Position numbers and translations under genes: made by a program
Notes under the pieces: generated by a model
Seen by the model: only the letters and a program-made list of their open reading frames with translations
What the model was told of the DNA's origin: nothing
Database searches by the model: none
Part shown: piece after piece, positions 55,386 through 64,000 of the stretch
How the letters are laid out: every line of letters begins with the position of its first letter
How positions within the stretch are numbered: position 1 is the stretch's first letter
Origin: Onthophagus taurus
Taxonomy: Eukaryota; Arthropoda; Insecta; Coleoptera; Scarabaeidae
Direction of reading: 5' to 3'
Assembly: GCF_036711975.1 (NCBI RefSeq)
Contig: NC_091970.1
Span: 11,911,501 to 11,975,500, forward strand
Length of the DNA stretch: 64,000 bases

Positions 55386-58300
55386 CTGAAGAAATGGATT
55401 TTATATGAATTTTTAAAACTTAATCAACGAAAATTGCAAAATTCAAAAAAATTTTCGATTATTTCAAAAATTCATTTCTCAAAATCTAAAAGCGATTTTT
55501 CAAAACGGCTTGTTGCATTCAAAAGAGGATACTTTAATTAATAATTACTGATAACTCCACAAGGATCTTTCAAAAAATAAATTTTATAGCAAACTTTGAA
55601 AATTATCGATGAAAATTGCAACATCGAAAATGTTATCAAAACTTCAAATATTGTTTTCTCAAAAACTAAAAGTTATTTTTCAAAACGTGTTGGTTCATTG
55701 GAAAGAGGACTCTCTGATTAACAGTTTCCGAAAATCTCATACTCATATTGCAAGAAATGGATTTTATACGAATTTTTAAAACTTAATCGGCGAAAGTTGC
55801 AAAATTTGAAGAAATTGTCGATCATTTCAAAAATGTATTTCTTAAAAACTAAAAGCGATTTTTCAAAACAAAAAAAGAAAGTTGCATTAAAAAGAGGATC
55901 CTTTAATTAATAATTGGTGATATTTCCACAAAATTCCTTCAAGAAATAAATTTTATAGCAAATTTTGAAAATTATCGATGAAAATTGCTACATCGAAAAT
56001 GTTATCAAAACTTAAAACATCGTTTTCTCAAAAACTAAAAATTATTTTTCAAAACGGGTTCGTTCATTGAAAAGAGGACACTTTTATTAACACTTTGGGA
56101 CATTTTCATACCCATATTCCAAAAAATGGATTTTATACGAATTTTTAAAACTTATTTAACGAAAATTGTAAAATTCGAAAAAATTGTCGATTATTTCAAA
56201 AATTTATTTCTCAAAATCTAAAAGCGATTTTTCAAAACGGCTTGTAGCATTAAAAAGAGGATATTTTAATTAATAATTGGTGATATTTCCACAAGGATCC
56301 TTCAAGAAATGAATTTTATAGCGAATTTTGAAAATTATCGATGAAAATTGCAAGATCGAAAATGTTATCAAAACTTCAAATATTGTTTTCTCAAAAATTA
56401 AAAGTTATTTTTTAAAATATGTTGGTTCATTGGAAAAAGGACACTCTTATTAACACTTTCGGAATTTTTCATACTCATATTCCAAGAAATGGATTTTATA
56501 CGAATTTTTAAAACTTAATCAACGAAAATTGTAAAATTCGAAAAAATTGTCGATTATTTCAAAAATTAATTTTTCAAAATCTAAAAGCGATTTTTCAAAA
56601 CAGCTTATTGCATTAAAAAGAGGATACTTTAATTAATAATTGGTGATATATCCACAAGGATCCTTCAAGAAATGAATTTTATAGCGAATTTTGAAAATTA
56701 TCGATGAAAATTGCAACATCGAAAATTTTATCAAAACTTCAAATATTGTTTTCTCAAAAACTAAAAGTTATTTTTTAAAACGTGTTGGTTCATTGGAAAA
56801 AGGACACTCTTATTAACACTTACGGAATTTTTCATACTCATATTCCAAGAATTGGATTTTATACGAATTTTTAAAACTTAATCGGTCAAAATTGCAAAAT
56901 TAAAAAATTGTCGATCATTTCAAAAATTTATTTCTCAAATTCTAAAAGCGATTTTTCAAAACGGTTTGTTTCATTAAAAAGAGGCTACTTTAATTAATAA
57001 TTGGTGATATTTCCACAAGGATCCTTCAAAAAATGAATTTTATAGCGAATTTTGAAAGTTATCGATGAAAATTGTAACATCGAAAATTTTTTCAAAACTT
57101 CAAATATTGTTTTTTCGAAAACTAAAAATTATTTTTTAAAACGTGTTGGTTCATTGGAAAAAGGACACTCTTATTAACACTTTCGGAATTTTTCATACTC
57201 ATATTCCAAGAAATGGATTTTATACGAATTTTTAAAACTTAATCAACGAAAATTGTAAAATTCGAAAAAATTGTCGATTATTTCAAAAATTAATTTTTCA
57301 AAATCTAAAAGCGATTTTTCAAAACAGCTTATTGCATTAAAAAGAGGATACTTTAATTAATAATTGGTGATATATCCACAAGGATCCTTCAAGAAATGAA
57401 TTTTATAGCGAATTTTGAAAATTATCGATGAAAATTGCAACATCGAAAATTTTATCAAAACTTCAAATATTGTTTTCTCAAAAACTAAAAGTTATTTTTT
57501 AAAACGTGTTGGTTCATTGGAAAAAGGACACTCTTATTAACACTTACGGAATTTTTCATACTCATATTCCAAGAATTGGATTTTATACGAATTTTTAAAA
57601 CTTAATCGGTCAAAATTGCAAAATTAAAAAATTGTCGATCATTTCAAAAATTTATTTCTCAAATTCTAAAAGCGATTTTTCAAAACGGTTTGTTTCATTA
57701 AAAAGAGGCTACTTTAATTAATAATTGGTGATATTTCCACAAGGATCCTTCAAAAAATGAATTTTATAGCGAATTTTGAAAGTTATCGATGAAAATTGTA
57801 ACATCGAAAATTTTTTCAAAACTTCAAATATTGTTTTTTCGAAAACTAAAAATTATTTTTTAAAACGTGTTGGTTCATTGGAAAAAGGACACTCTTATTA
57901 ACACTTTCGGAATTTTTCATACTCATATTCCAAGAAATGGATTTTATACGAATTTTTAAAACTTAATCGGCGAAAATTGCAAAATTCGAAAAAATTGTCG
58001 ATTATTTCAAAAATTTATTTCTCAAAATCTAAAAGCGATTTTTCAAAACGGCTTTTGCATTAAAAAGAGGATACTTTAATTAATAATTGGTGATATATCC
58101 ACAAGGATCCGTCAAGAAATGAATTTTATAGCGAATTTTGAAAATTATCGATGAAAATTGCAAGGTCGAAAATGTTATCACAACTTCAAATATTGTTTTC
58201 TCAAAAACTAAAAGTTATTTTTTAAAACGTGTTGGTTCATTGGAAAAAGGACACTCTTATTAACACTTTCGGAATTTTTCATACTCATATTCCAAGAAAT

Positions 58301-59453
58301 GGATTTCATACGAATTTTTAAAACTTAATCGGCGAAAGTTGCAAAATTTGAAAAAATTGTTGATCATTTCAAAAATTTATTTCTCAAAATCTAAAAGCGA
58401 TTTTTCAAAACGGCTTGTTGCATTAAAAAGAGGATACTTTAATTAATAATTGGTGATATTTCCACAAGGATCCTTCAAGAAATGAATTTTATAGCGAATT
58501 TTGAAAATTATCGATGAAAATTGCAACACCCAAAATTTTATTAAAAGTTCAAATATTGTTTTCCCAAAAACTAAAAGTTATTTTTTAAAACGTGTTGGTT
58601 CATTGGAAAAAGGACACTCTTATTAACACTTTCGGAATTTTTCATACTCATATTCCAAGAAATGGATTTTATACGAATTTTTAAAACTTAAACAGCGAAA
58701 GTTGCAAAATTCGAAAAAATTGTCGATTATTTCAAAAATTTATTTCTCAAAATCTAAAAGCGATTTTTCAAAACGGCTTGTTGCATTAAAAAGAGGATCC
58801 TTTAATTAATAATTGGTGATATTTGCACAAGGATCCTTCAAGAAATAAATTTTATAGCAAATTTTGAAAATTATCGATGAAAATTGCAACATCGAAAATT
58901 TTATCAAAACTTCAAATATTGTTTTCTCAAAAACTAAAAGTTATTTTTTAAAACGTGTTGGTTCATTGGAAAAAGACACTCTTATTAACACTTTCGGAAA
59001 TTTTCATACTCATATTCCAAGAAATGGATTTTATACAAATTTTTAAAACTTAATCGTCGAAAATTGCAAAATTCGAAAAAATTGTCGATTATTTCAAACA
59101 TTTATTTCTCAAGAACTAAAAGCGATTTTTTAAAACGGCTTTTTGCATTAAAAAGAGGATCCTTTAATTAATAATTGGTGATATTTCCACAAGGATCCTT
59201 CAAGAAATGAATTTGATAGCGAATTTTGAAAGTTATCGATGAAAATTGCAACATCGAAAATTTTATCAAAACTTCAAATATTGTTTTTTCGAAAACTAAA
59301 AATTATTTTTTAAAACGTGTTGGTTCATTGGAAAAAGGACACTCTTATTAACACTTTCGGAATTTTTCATACTCATATTCCAAAAAATGGATTTTATACG
59401 AATTTTTAAAACTTAATCAACGAAAATTGTAAAATTCGAAAAAATTGTCGATT
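55386..59453. repeat. ~360-bp dimeric satellite, block 2
   Basis: This continues the array interrupted by the truncated LINE, about 11 units. A ~720-bp duplication stands out: 56,400-57,110 is repeated almost exactly at about 57,120-57,830, including the private variants AAAACAGCTTATTGCATTAA and GAGGCTACTTTAATTAATAA. An odd AAAAAAGAAAG replaces the usual phrase at about 55,870. Confidence 0.92.
59445..59453 (+). repeat. Left target-site duplication of the LINE
   Basis: TTGTCGATT at 59,445-59,453 is repeated at 63,783-63,791. The array reads continuously across the joined copies (GTCGATTATTT), so the duplication is that of the LINE insertion. Confidence 0.85.
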
Positions 59454-59597
59454 CTCAGTCTTCTCAAGACATTTGCACGAGTCACGCATGCTCTTGCTTT
59501 TCTCGGCTTTAGCGTGTTTAATAGCAGTGGTTTAATTAAATTTTAGTTTACTACCTACGTGAACAATTTTCCTATCTGTGGGGGTGTGATCACAACT

Positions 59598-60920
59598 ATG
59601 GAAACGCAAGGTTCGGGGGCTTCGGCCTCGGAATCCGACCAGGACCCGGACGGTGAGTTCGGACTCCCTAACAAAAAACGCGGCCGCCCGAAAAAATACA
59701 CACACACGGATCGTCCTCACAAAAAACAAAACACTAGCGGCAGTGATTCCGCATTTAAAGTTCCGCATCCACCTAAAAATAAAAATTATCCACCGCAAAC
59801 ACCAACAATTTTTCGAACTCCACGTGCTCCAGCCGCTAACCGGTTCTCTGATCGCCCGCTTACGTACCAACAACAGACAAAAATCTACAACTCGGTGTTC
59901 TTCATAAAAACAAGTCTTCCGCTAAGCAGGATTCAGTTGTCCGAAATTTGGACGAAACACTCACTTAATCCACGTGACATTATAATAAAAACAAAAGAGG
60001 GCTTTATTATTAAATCGGAAAATTCCAAACCACAACAAACCATCAATTTAAATCTACTAAAAAATCAAAACATCATCTCAGAGTTTTCTGAATCAAGAAA
60101 TTTTACACCATCTATTAAAAAAATTCCATCGGCCTCATACTCTGCAGTTATTGCTTCCGTTGATCTTGAAATTACAGATCAAGAAATTAGCGAACATCTG
60201 AACTCGCTTAATATATCACACAGATACTGTAAAAGAATTATCTCTAAAGCCACAGATAAGCCCACCTATAAAATTAGGATAATTTCCGGGTGTGTCGACT
60301 CCTATCAAAAGCTTCTGCAAGCAGGAGTATTCTTCAAAAACAACCACTTTCCTGTGTTTGAAAGCCGCGCTCCACCGCCAATGCCGATCCCGTGTAGTAG
60401 ATGCGACGAATTTTCTCATACCTCAGACAAATGCACTGCCACAGTGCAGTGCTCAAAATGCCTCGGCCCACACAGTACCACTAAATGCACCTCACAGCTA
60501 CCTGAGAAATGTAAATCCTGCGGCCTGGAGGGACACAGTGCCTGGTCACTAAAATGCAAGAACCGCCCCACAGCTCCCATTCGAGGAGTCCCTAACGTTA
60601 GAATAAAATCGGCTAATAAAAAATCTGACCAAATTTCTACAAAAACAAAAGAAACACGCATACATAAACCAATCACCATTCACGACCACATTATTGATAC
60701 CTACCTCTCAAAAATTAACTCACCCAAACCACGCGATCGTCAAGAGCTTATCAATTCCCTCAAACGGAAATTTGTAGAAAACTACCAAATCGATACGATT
60801 GTCGCATTTTCTGGAAGTTACATGTACGTTATCATGATTGATCTTCAGGACACCTCTAAGCCATCTCCTACAGAACCTATCCACGGCTACCAATCCTCGA
60901 TTCCGCAAGATCAACAATGA
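59598..60920 (+). CDS. LINE ORF1 protein (gag-like, three CCHC knuckles)
   Basis: The open frame extends upstream to 59,559, but the first ATG is at 59,598 (METQGSGASASESDQDPDGE), giving 440 residues. A basic, disordered N-terminal region (NKKRGRPKKYTHTDR) precedes a central region that probably forms an RNA-recognition-like fold. Three cysteine knuckles follow at about residues 266-320: CSRCDEFSHTSDKC, CSKCLGPHSTTKC and CKSCGLEGHSAWSLKC. The C-terminal part (INSPKPRDRQELINSLKRKF) is conserved in the minus-strand copy too. ORF1 proteins of this type bind the element RNA and form the particle that moves it to the nucleus. The stop overlaps the ORF2 start by four bases (ATGA), so ORF2 is probably translated by reinitiation. 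Confidence 0.9.
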   Translation: METQGSGASASESDQDPDGEFGLPNKKRGRPKKYTHTDRPHKKQNTSGSDSAFKVPHPPKNKNYPPQTPTIFRTPRAPAANRFSDRPLTYQQQTKIYNSVFFIKTSLPLSRIQLSEIWTKHSLNPRDIIIKTKEGFIIKSENSKPQQTINLNLLKNQNIISEFSESRNFTPSIKKIPSASYSAVIASVDLEITDQEISEHLNSLNISHRYCKRIISKATDKPTYKIRIISGCVDSYQKLLQAGVFFKNNHFPVFESRAPPPMPIPCSRCDEFSHTSDKCTATVQCSKCLGPHSTTKCTSQLPEKCKSCGLEGHSAWSLKCKNRPTAPIRGVPNVRIKSANKKSDQISTKTKETRIHKPITIHDHIIDTYLSKINSPKPRDRQELINSLKRKFVENYQIDTIVAFSGSYMYVIMIDLQDTSKPSPTEPIHGYQSSIPQDQQ

Positions 60921-63610
60921 CCAGCATAAAATTATTGTACGCAAACATTAACAGCTACCACCCGAAATCACACCTGATCGGAAACTACATCATTGACAAT
61001 CATATCCGTTGCGCAATGTTTGTGGAAACAAAATCGAAGTCTTCCATCACATTTAGAAACTGGACGTCAATCCAAAATCACGGCAATATTATAAATAGAG
61101 GAGTCAGAGGAGGAGCGGTGGCTATGGGCCACCCCGCGATACAATTGAGAAAATCCAACCCCCCCGCAATCAACTCTCCATTAAATAATGCACTTCATTT
61201 TTGTATCACTATCGGGACAGACTTAATACATGTTTTCTTAATTTATATCCACCCGTTTAGTAAAATTGAAGAATCCATATTTAACATGGCCTCACTGCAC
61301 GACAAATGTCTCATAATTGGTGACTTCAATCCGAATCCAACCAAAAGGAAACACATAAGACATTTCCTGAATATGTCCAATTTCGTACAAATCACGACTC
61401 CTCCCACGTACGTTATGGAAAACAATCCGAACTCTACTCCTGATCTACTATTCTGCACAAGAAACATCCGCAGTTTAATTACACAGGTAGAAGTTGTTCC
61501 GGATTTATGCTCCGATCACTTGGGCATTTTAGTTTATGTCAACGTCACAACCAACGTACCTAAACCTGTTCCGACTTTAATTAAAAACTATAAGCTTTGC
61601 GACATGGAGACAGTTAACTCAATAATGAAAGACTTCATAGAAGCACATCAGACAATCACAGTTGACACGATCTCAAGGTTTAACAAATGTCTTAAGGAGT
61701 CGATAGACAAAGCGAGCCCATCCAGAACCACCAAACACTACAGTTTTCCGCTACCTCCATTTATTATCAGACTCATCAAGGAGAAAAGACGCCTATATCG
61801 AGACTTCAGAGTATATGAAGTGCCTGAGTTGAAAAAGAAGTTTAATGAGTTCAACAAAAAGATACAGAAACTAATTCAGCAATACAGAACGGAAAAGTAC
61901 ATGGAAGCCTGTGACAAAATAAAACTGTGTAAAGGAAGAAACTATTGGCACGAAATTCGAAAACTATCAAGATACCAAAAGACACCTGGAACGGAGGAGC
62001 TCATTGATCCTACCGATGGCGGTGTGCACTCCAACCCTGAAGAGATTGTCAACATACACGCTGACTACCTAGAAGGTGTATTCACCTTTACCGAGGATGT
62101 TTCGTTTTGTCCCCACAATAAAAACATTATAGATAATTGGTACGAATCCGCATTTTTGACACCGTTCGAGACACCCGAAGATGCTCTCATGTTGGAAGAC
62201 GAATATTTTACTCTTCTTGGACAGGGAAAAGATACCGCTCCCGGTTATGATAACATCACAAGGAAACTGCTTAGAAGTCTAGATCTTAACATCCATGGCT
62301 TTATCAGAAAAATAATTAACTTTTGCCTTACGACTCAGCATTTCCCGCGCGATTGGAAGACGTCTATTATAACTTGTATTCCCAAGAAGGATTCTTCTCT
62401 ATCTGATCCAGCCAACTATCGCCCCATCTCACTGCTCCCCGTAGTTGGAAAACTCTTCGAGACGCACTTGAAGAACAAGCTCCTGGCTGCGGTATCAAAG
62501 AAAATTCCGCCTTACCAATTTGGCTTCCAATCCGGCAAATCAACATCCCAGCCACTAACTATTCTGGTTTCCAACTTCCAGGCGGCACGTTTTATAAAAC
62601 TGAAATCTGCAGCAGTTTTTCTGGACGTCCGAAAGGCCTTTGACTCCGTGTGGCACAAAGGATTGCTATTTAAACTGGATAAGCTAAAAACGCCATACTA
62701 TCTTCTAACCCTGATAAACCAATTCCTGTCGAATCGCTCCTCCATCGTGAAGTTGAAAAATCATTTCTCCCACAGCTTCTCCGCTCAGCAAGGCCTTCCT
62801 CAGGGTTCGCCTATCTCTCCCTCTCTATACAATCTTTTCTGCCACGATCTTTACAACGACAACCCAGACGCCTTTAACCTCACTGCATACGCACTACTTT
62901 ATGCCGACGACACAGCATTGGTCTCGCACAGTAGGGATATCACTTCCTCGGTCCGTAAGCTGCAGACGCTCATAAACGAAACGGAAAATTGGTACCGAAA
63001 ATGGCGCATCCTACTCAATCCCACAAAAACACAATTTTTTGTCCCATTCCTCTCACCCCGCGCTCCCTCTCCCACAATTACAATCCAATCAACGGCAATC
63101 TCCGTCTCATCAACCTGTAAGTATCTGGGCATAATACTTGACAGAACGCTTAAGTTTTCCACTCATGCAATCAAGGTGAAGATGAAAGTAAAGACACGCG
63201 CCAAACACTTTAAATCTCTCTCGTTCAGCGGTCGCGGAATCTCTACCTCATGTGCCTCGCACATCTACAAGACCATATGCAGGCCCATCATAGAATATGG
63301 ATCAATACTGCTAAGCAACGCACCAAGAAGAACGAAGTACCACCTGGAAGTAGCGGAAAGATCTGCACTGAGATCCATCACCCGAATTAGGAACCCCCGT
63401 AATCCCCTCTTTAACCCTAGCAATAATCTGCTATACCAACTTACCGATATACCCCCTATCCATACCCGTCTTCAATCTTTGTCCGATAAATCCATTCTAA
63501 ATTTTCCTACCAACGCCTTGCAACACACGCTTATATCGACTCCATTACTCCACCCTCGCAACAACCCACCTCTTCTCTTCCAAAAACTCCTGGCCGTCAG
63601 AGAAGACTGA
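60917..63610 (+). CDS. LINE ORF2 protein (APE endonuclease and reverse transcriptase)
   Basis: 897 codons with no break. The apurinic-type endonuclease covers about residues 1-215, with ANIN near 9, FVETK near 36, a Tyr in IYIHPFSK, IGDFN at about 132-136 and SDHLG near 198. The reverse transcriptase covers about 440-740: NYRPISLLPVVGKLFETHLK, AVFLDVRKAFDSVWHKGLLF, QQGLPQGSPISPSLYN and LLYADDTALVS, with the catalytic aspartates at about 664-665. A C-terminal region follows (KYLGIILDRTLKFS, EYGSILLSNAPR, IHTRLQSLS). There is no RNase H domain. The endonuclease would nick the target and the polymerase copies the RNA in place (target-primed reverse transcription). All key residues are present, so this copy could be functional. 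Confidence 0.92.
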   Translation: MTSIKLLYANINSYHPKSHLIGNYIIDNHIRCAMFVETKSKSSITFRNWTSIQNHGNIINRGVRGGAVAMGHPAIQLRKSNPPAINSPLNNALHFCITIGTDLIHVFLIYIHPFSKIEESIFNMASLHDKCLIIGDFNPNPTKRKHIRHFLNMSNFVQITTPPTYVMENNPNSTPDLLFCTRNIRSLITQVEVVPDLCSDHLGILVYVNVTTNVPKPVPTLIKNYKLCDMETVNSIMKDFIEAHQTITVDTISRFNKCLKESIDKASPSRTTKHYSFPLPPFIIRLIKEKRRLYRDFRVYEVPELKKKFNEFNKKIQKLIQQYRTEKYMEACDKIKLCKGRNYWHEIRKLSRYQKTPGTEELIDPTDGGVHSNPEEIVNIHADYLEGVFTFTEDVSFCPHNKNIIDNWYESAFLTPFETPEDALMLEDEYFTLLGQGKDTAPGYDNITRKLLRSLDLNIHGFIRKIINFCLTTQHFPRDWKTSIITCIPKKDSSLSDPANYRPISLLPVVGKLFETHLKNKLLAAVSKKIPPYQFGFQSGKSTSQPLTILVSNFQAARFIKLKSAAVFLDVRKAFDSVWHKGLLFKLDKLKTPYYLLTLINQFLSNRSSIVKLKNHFSHSFSAQQGLPQGSPISPSLYNLFCHDLYNDNPDAFNLTAYALLYADDTALVSHSRDITSSVRKLQTLINETENWYRKWRILLNPTKTQFFVPFLSPRAPSPTITIQSTAISVSSTCKYLGIILDRTLKFSTHAIKVKMKVKTRAKHFKSLSFSGRGISTSCASHIYKTICRPIIEYGSILLSNAPRRTKYHLEVAERSALRSITRIRNPRNPLFNPSNNLLYQLTDIPPIHTRLQSLSDKSILNFPTNALQHTLISTPLLHPRNNPPLLFQKLLAVRED

Positions 63611-63782
63611 AGCAAGCCGCCGACTACAAAAATCACGGGCAGAAAGACCTTGGTCGGTAGCCCTATTCTCACCCCTTAACTTTTTTATTTTTGTTTTATA
63701 CACATATAGATATTTTTATTGTTATTCTTATTTTTTTTATGTAGTGGGTACAGAATAAAATTTGTTTTTCTTCTTCTTCTTC
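63611..63782 (+). other. LINE 3' UTR and TTC-rich tail
   Basis: A short 3' UTR of about 170 bases contains AGAATAAAATTTG and then TTTTTC and four to five TTC repeats (about 63,763-63,782). A microsatellite-like tail instead of poly(A) is found in several non-LTR families. The minus-strand copy lacks this region, so it cannot be compared. Confidence 0.75.
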
Positions 63783-64000
63783 TTGTCGATTATTTTAAAA
63801 ATTAATTTTTCAAAACAGCTTATTGCATTAAAAAGAGGATACTTTAATTAATAATTGGTGATATATCCACAAGGATCCTTCAAGAAATGAATTTTATAGC
63901 GAATTTTGAAAATTATCGATGAAAATTGCAACATCGAAAATTTTATCAAAACTTCAAATATTGTTTTCTCAAAAACTAAAAATTATTTTTCAAAACGTGT
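63783..64000. repeat. ~360-bp dimeric satellite, resumed after the LINE
   Basis: The array resumes with the right target duplication TTGTCGATT. A ~20-base deletion relative to the usual unit lies just after it (the TCTAAAAGCGATTTTTCAAA segment is missing). The sequence then continues in normal register to the window end. Confidence 0.88.

Larger units (their letters stand above)
59454..63782 (+). mobile_element. Full-length Jockey-like non-LTR retrotransposon
   Basis: A 4.33-kb element with a 9-bp target duplication on each side, a short 5' UTR, two overlapping intact ORFs, and a 3' UTR ending in AATAAAATTTG followed by a TTC-rich tail. The first bases CTCAGTCTTC contain an insect initiator-like TCAGTC, typical of Jockey-clade internal promoters that lie at the element's first bases. 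Intact ORFs and a perfect target duplication indicate a young insertion that could be active. It interrupts the 360-bp satellite. Confidence 0.9.

Noticed and set aside
1..64000. Telomeric TTAGG arrays, tRNA genes or rRNA segments
   Set aside because: None seen by eye; no cloverleaf or conserved rRNA block was recognised. A tRNAscan or Rfam run would be needed to exclude short RNA genes.

Overview
The window looks like an arthropod nuclear genome, most likely an insect and plausibly a beetle, although no single sequence proves the order. The evidence is very AT-rich DNA, introns of 48-63 nt next to kilobase-scale ones, a GCNA/SprT gene, and a dense mix of DD41D mariner-like, piggyBac, Harbinger, hAT, Mutator-like, Jockey, RTE and Penelope-like relics. 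Only three host genes could be supported, all on the minus strand. (1) A GCNA-like metalloprotease, 10,485-11,916, with three exons joined by two 50-nt introns. (2) A five-exon gene of unrecognised family, 19,771-25,697, with a candidate Cys-His-Asp triad, an in-frame TGA, and a 3.9-kb intron filled by a diverged tandem array. (3) The last exon of a secreted-protein gene, 26,558-27,190, whose intron carries a 3.9-kb piggyBac element.

Layout. 1-10 kb is a stack of TA-target DNA transposons with unusually long inverted arms (142-2,284; 3,542-4,663; 5,607-7,496; 7,510-9,951). Some sit inside an older DD41D transposase relic, together with a 251-bp MITE that has a 9-bp target duplication. 10-12 kb holds the GCNA gene. 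12-16.5 kb is a graveyard of LINE, DD41D, hAT, Harbinger (transposase plus MADF-BESS partner) and FLYWCH-like fragments. 16.6-19.2 kb is a composite minisatellite. 19.8-25.7 kb is the five-exon gene, with short palindromic TTAACAC modules in its big intron. 26.5-31.2 kb is the secreted-protein exon followed by the piggyBac element, most of whose transposase is replaced by about 22 copies of a 135-bp satellite. 31-37 kb is a mixed cluster of palindromic MITEs and Mutator-like, RTE and Penelope-like relics.

From about 37.3 kb to the end the DNA is mainly satellite. A ~190-bp monomer family (partly in 380-bp dimers) runs to 46.5 kb and a ~360-bp dimer family follows from 48.1 kb; both share the core CTCAAAAACTAAAAG. 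The second family is interrupted by two copies of one Jockey-like LINE. The minus-strand copy (52,332-55,385) is truncated at both ends and frameshifted. The plus-strand copy (59,454-63,782) is apparently full length, with intact ORF1 and ORF2, an ATGA overlap, a TTC-rich tail and a 9-bp target duplication.

The three host genes show no obvious functional connection. The most distinctive features are transposon-borne or intron-borne tandem arrays, end-to-end stacking of foldback elements, and an in-frame stop (or cryptic 48-nt intron) in an otherwise open conserved-looking gene. No tRNA, rRNA or CRISPR feature was seen. All assignments are by eye, without database searches.
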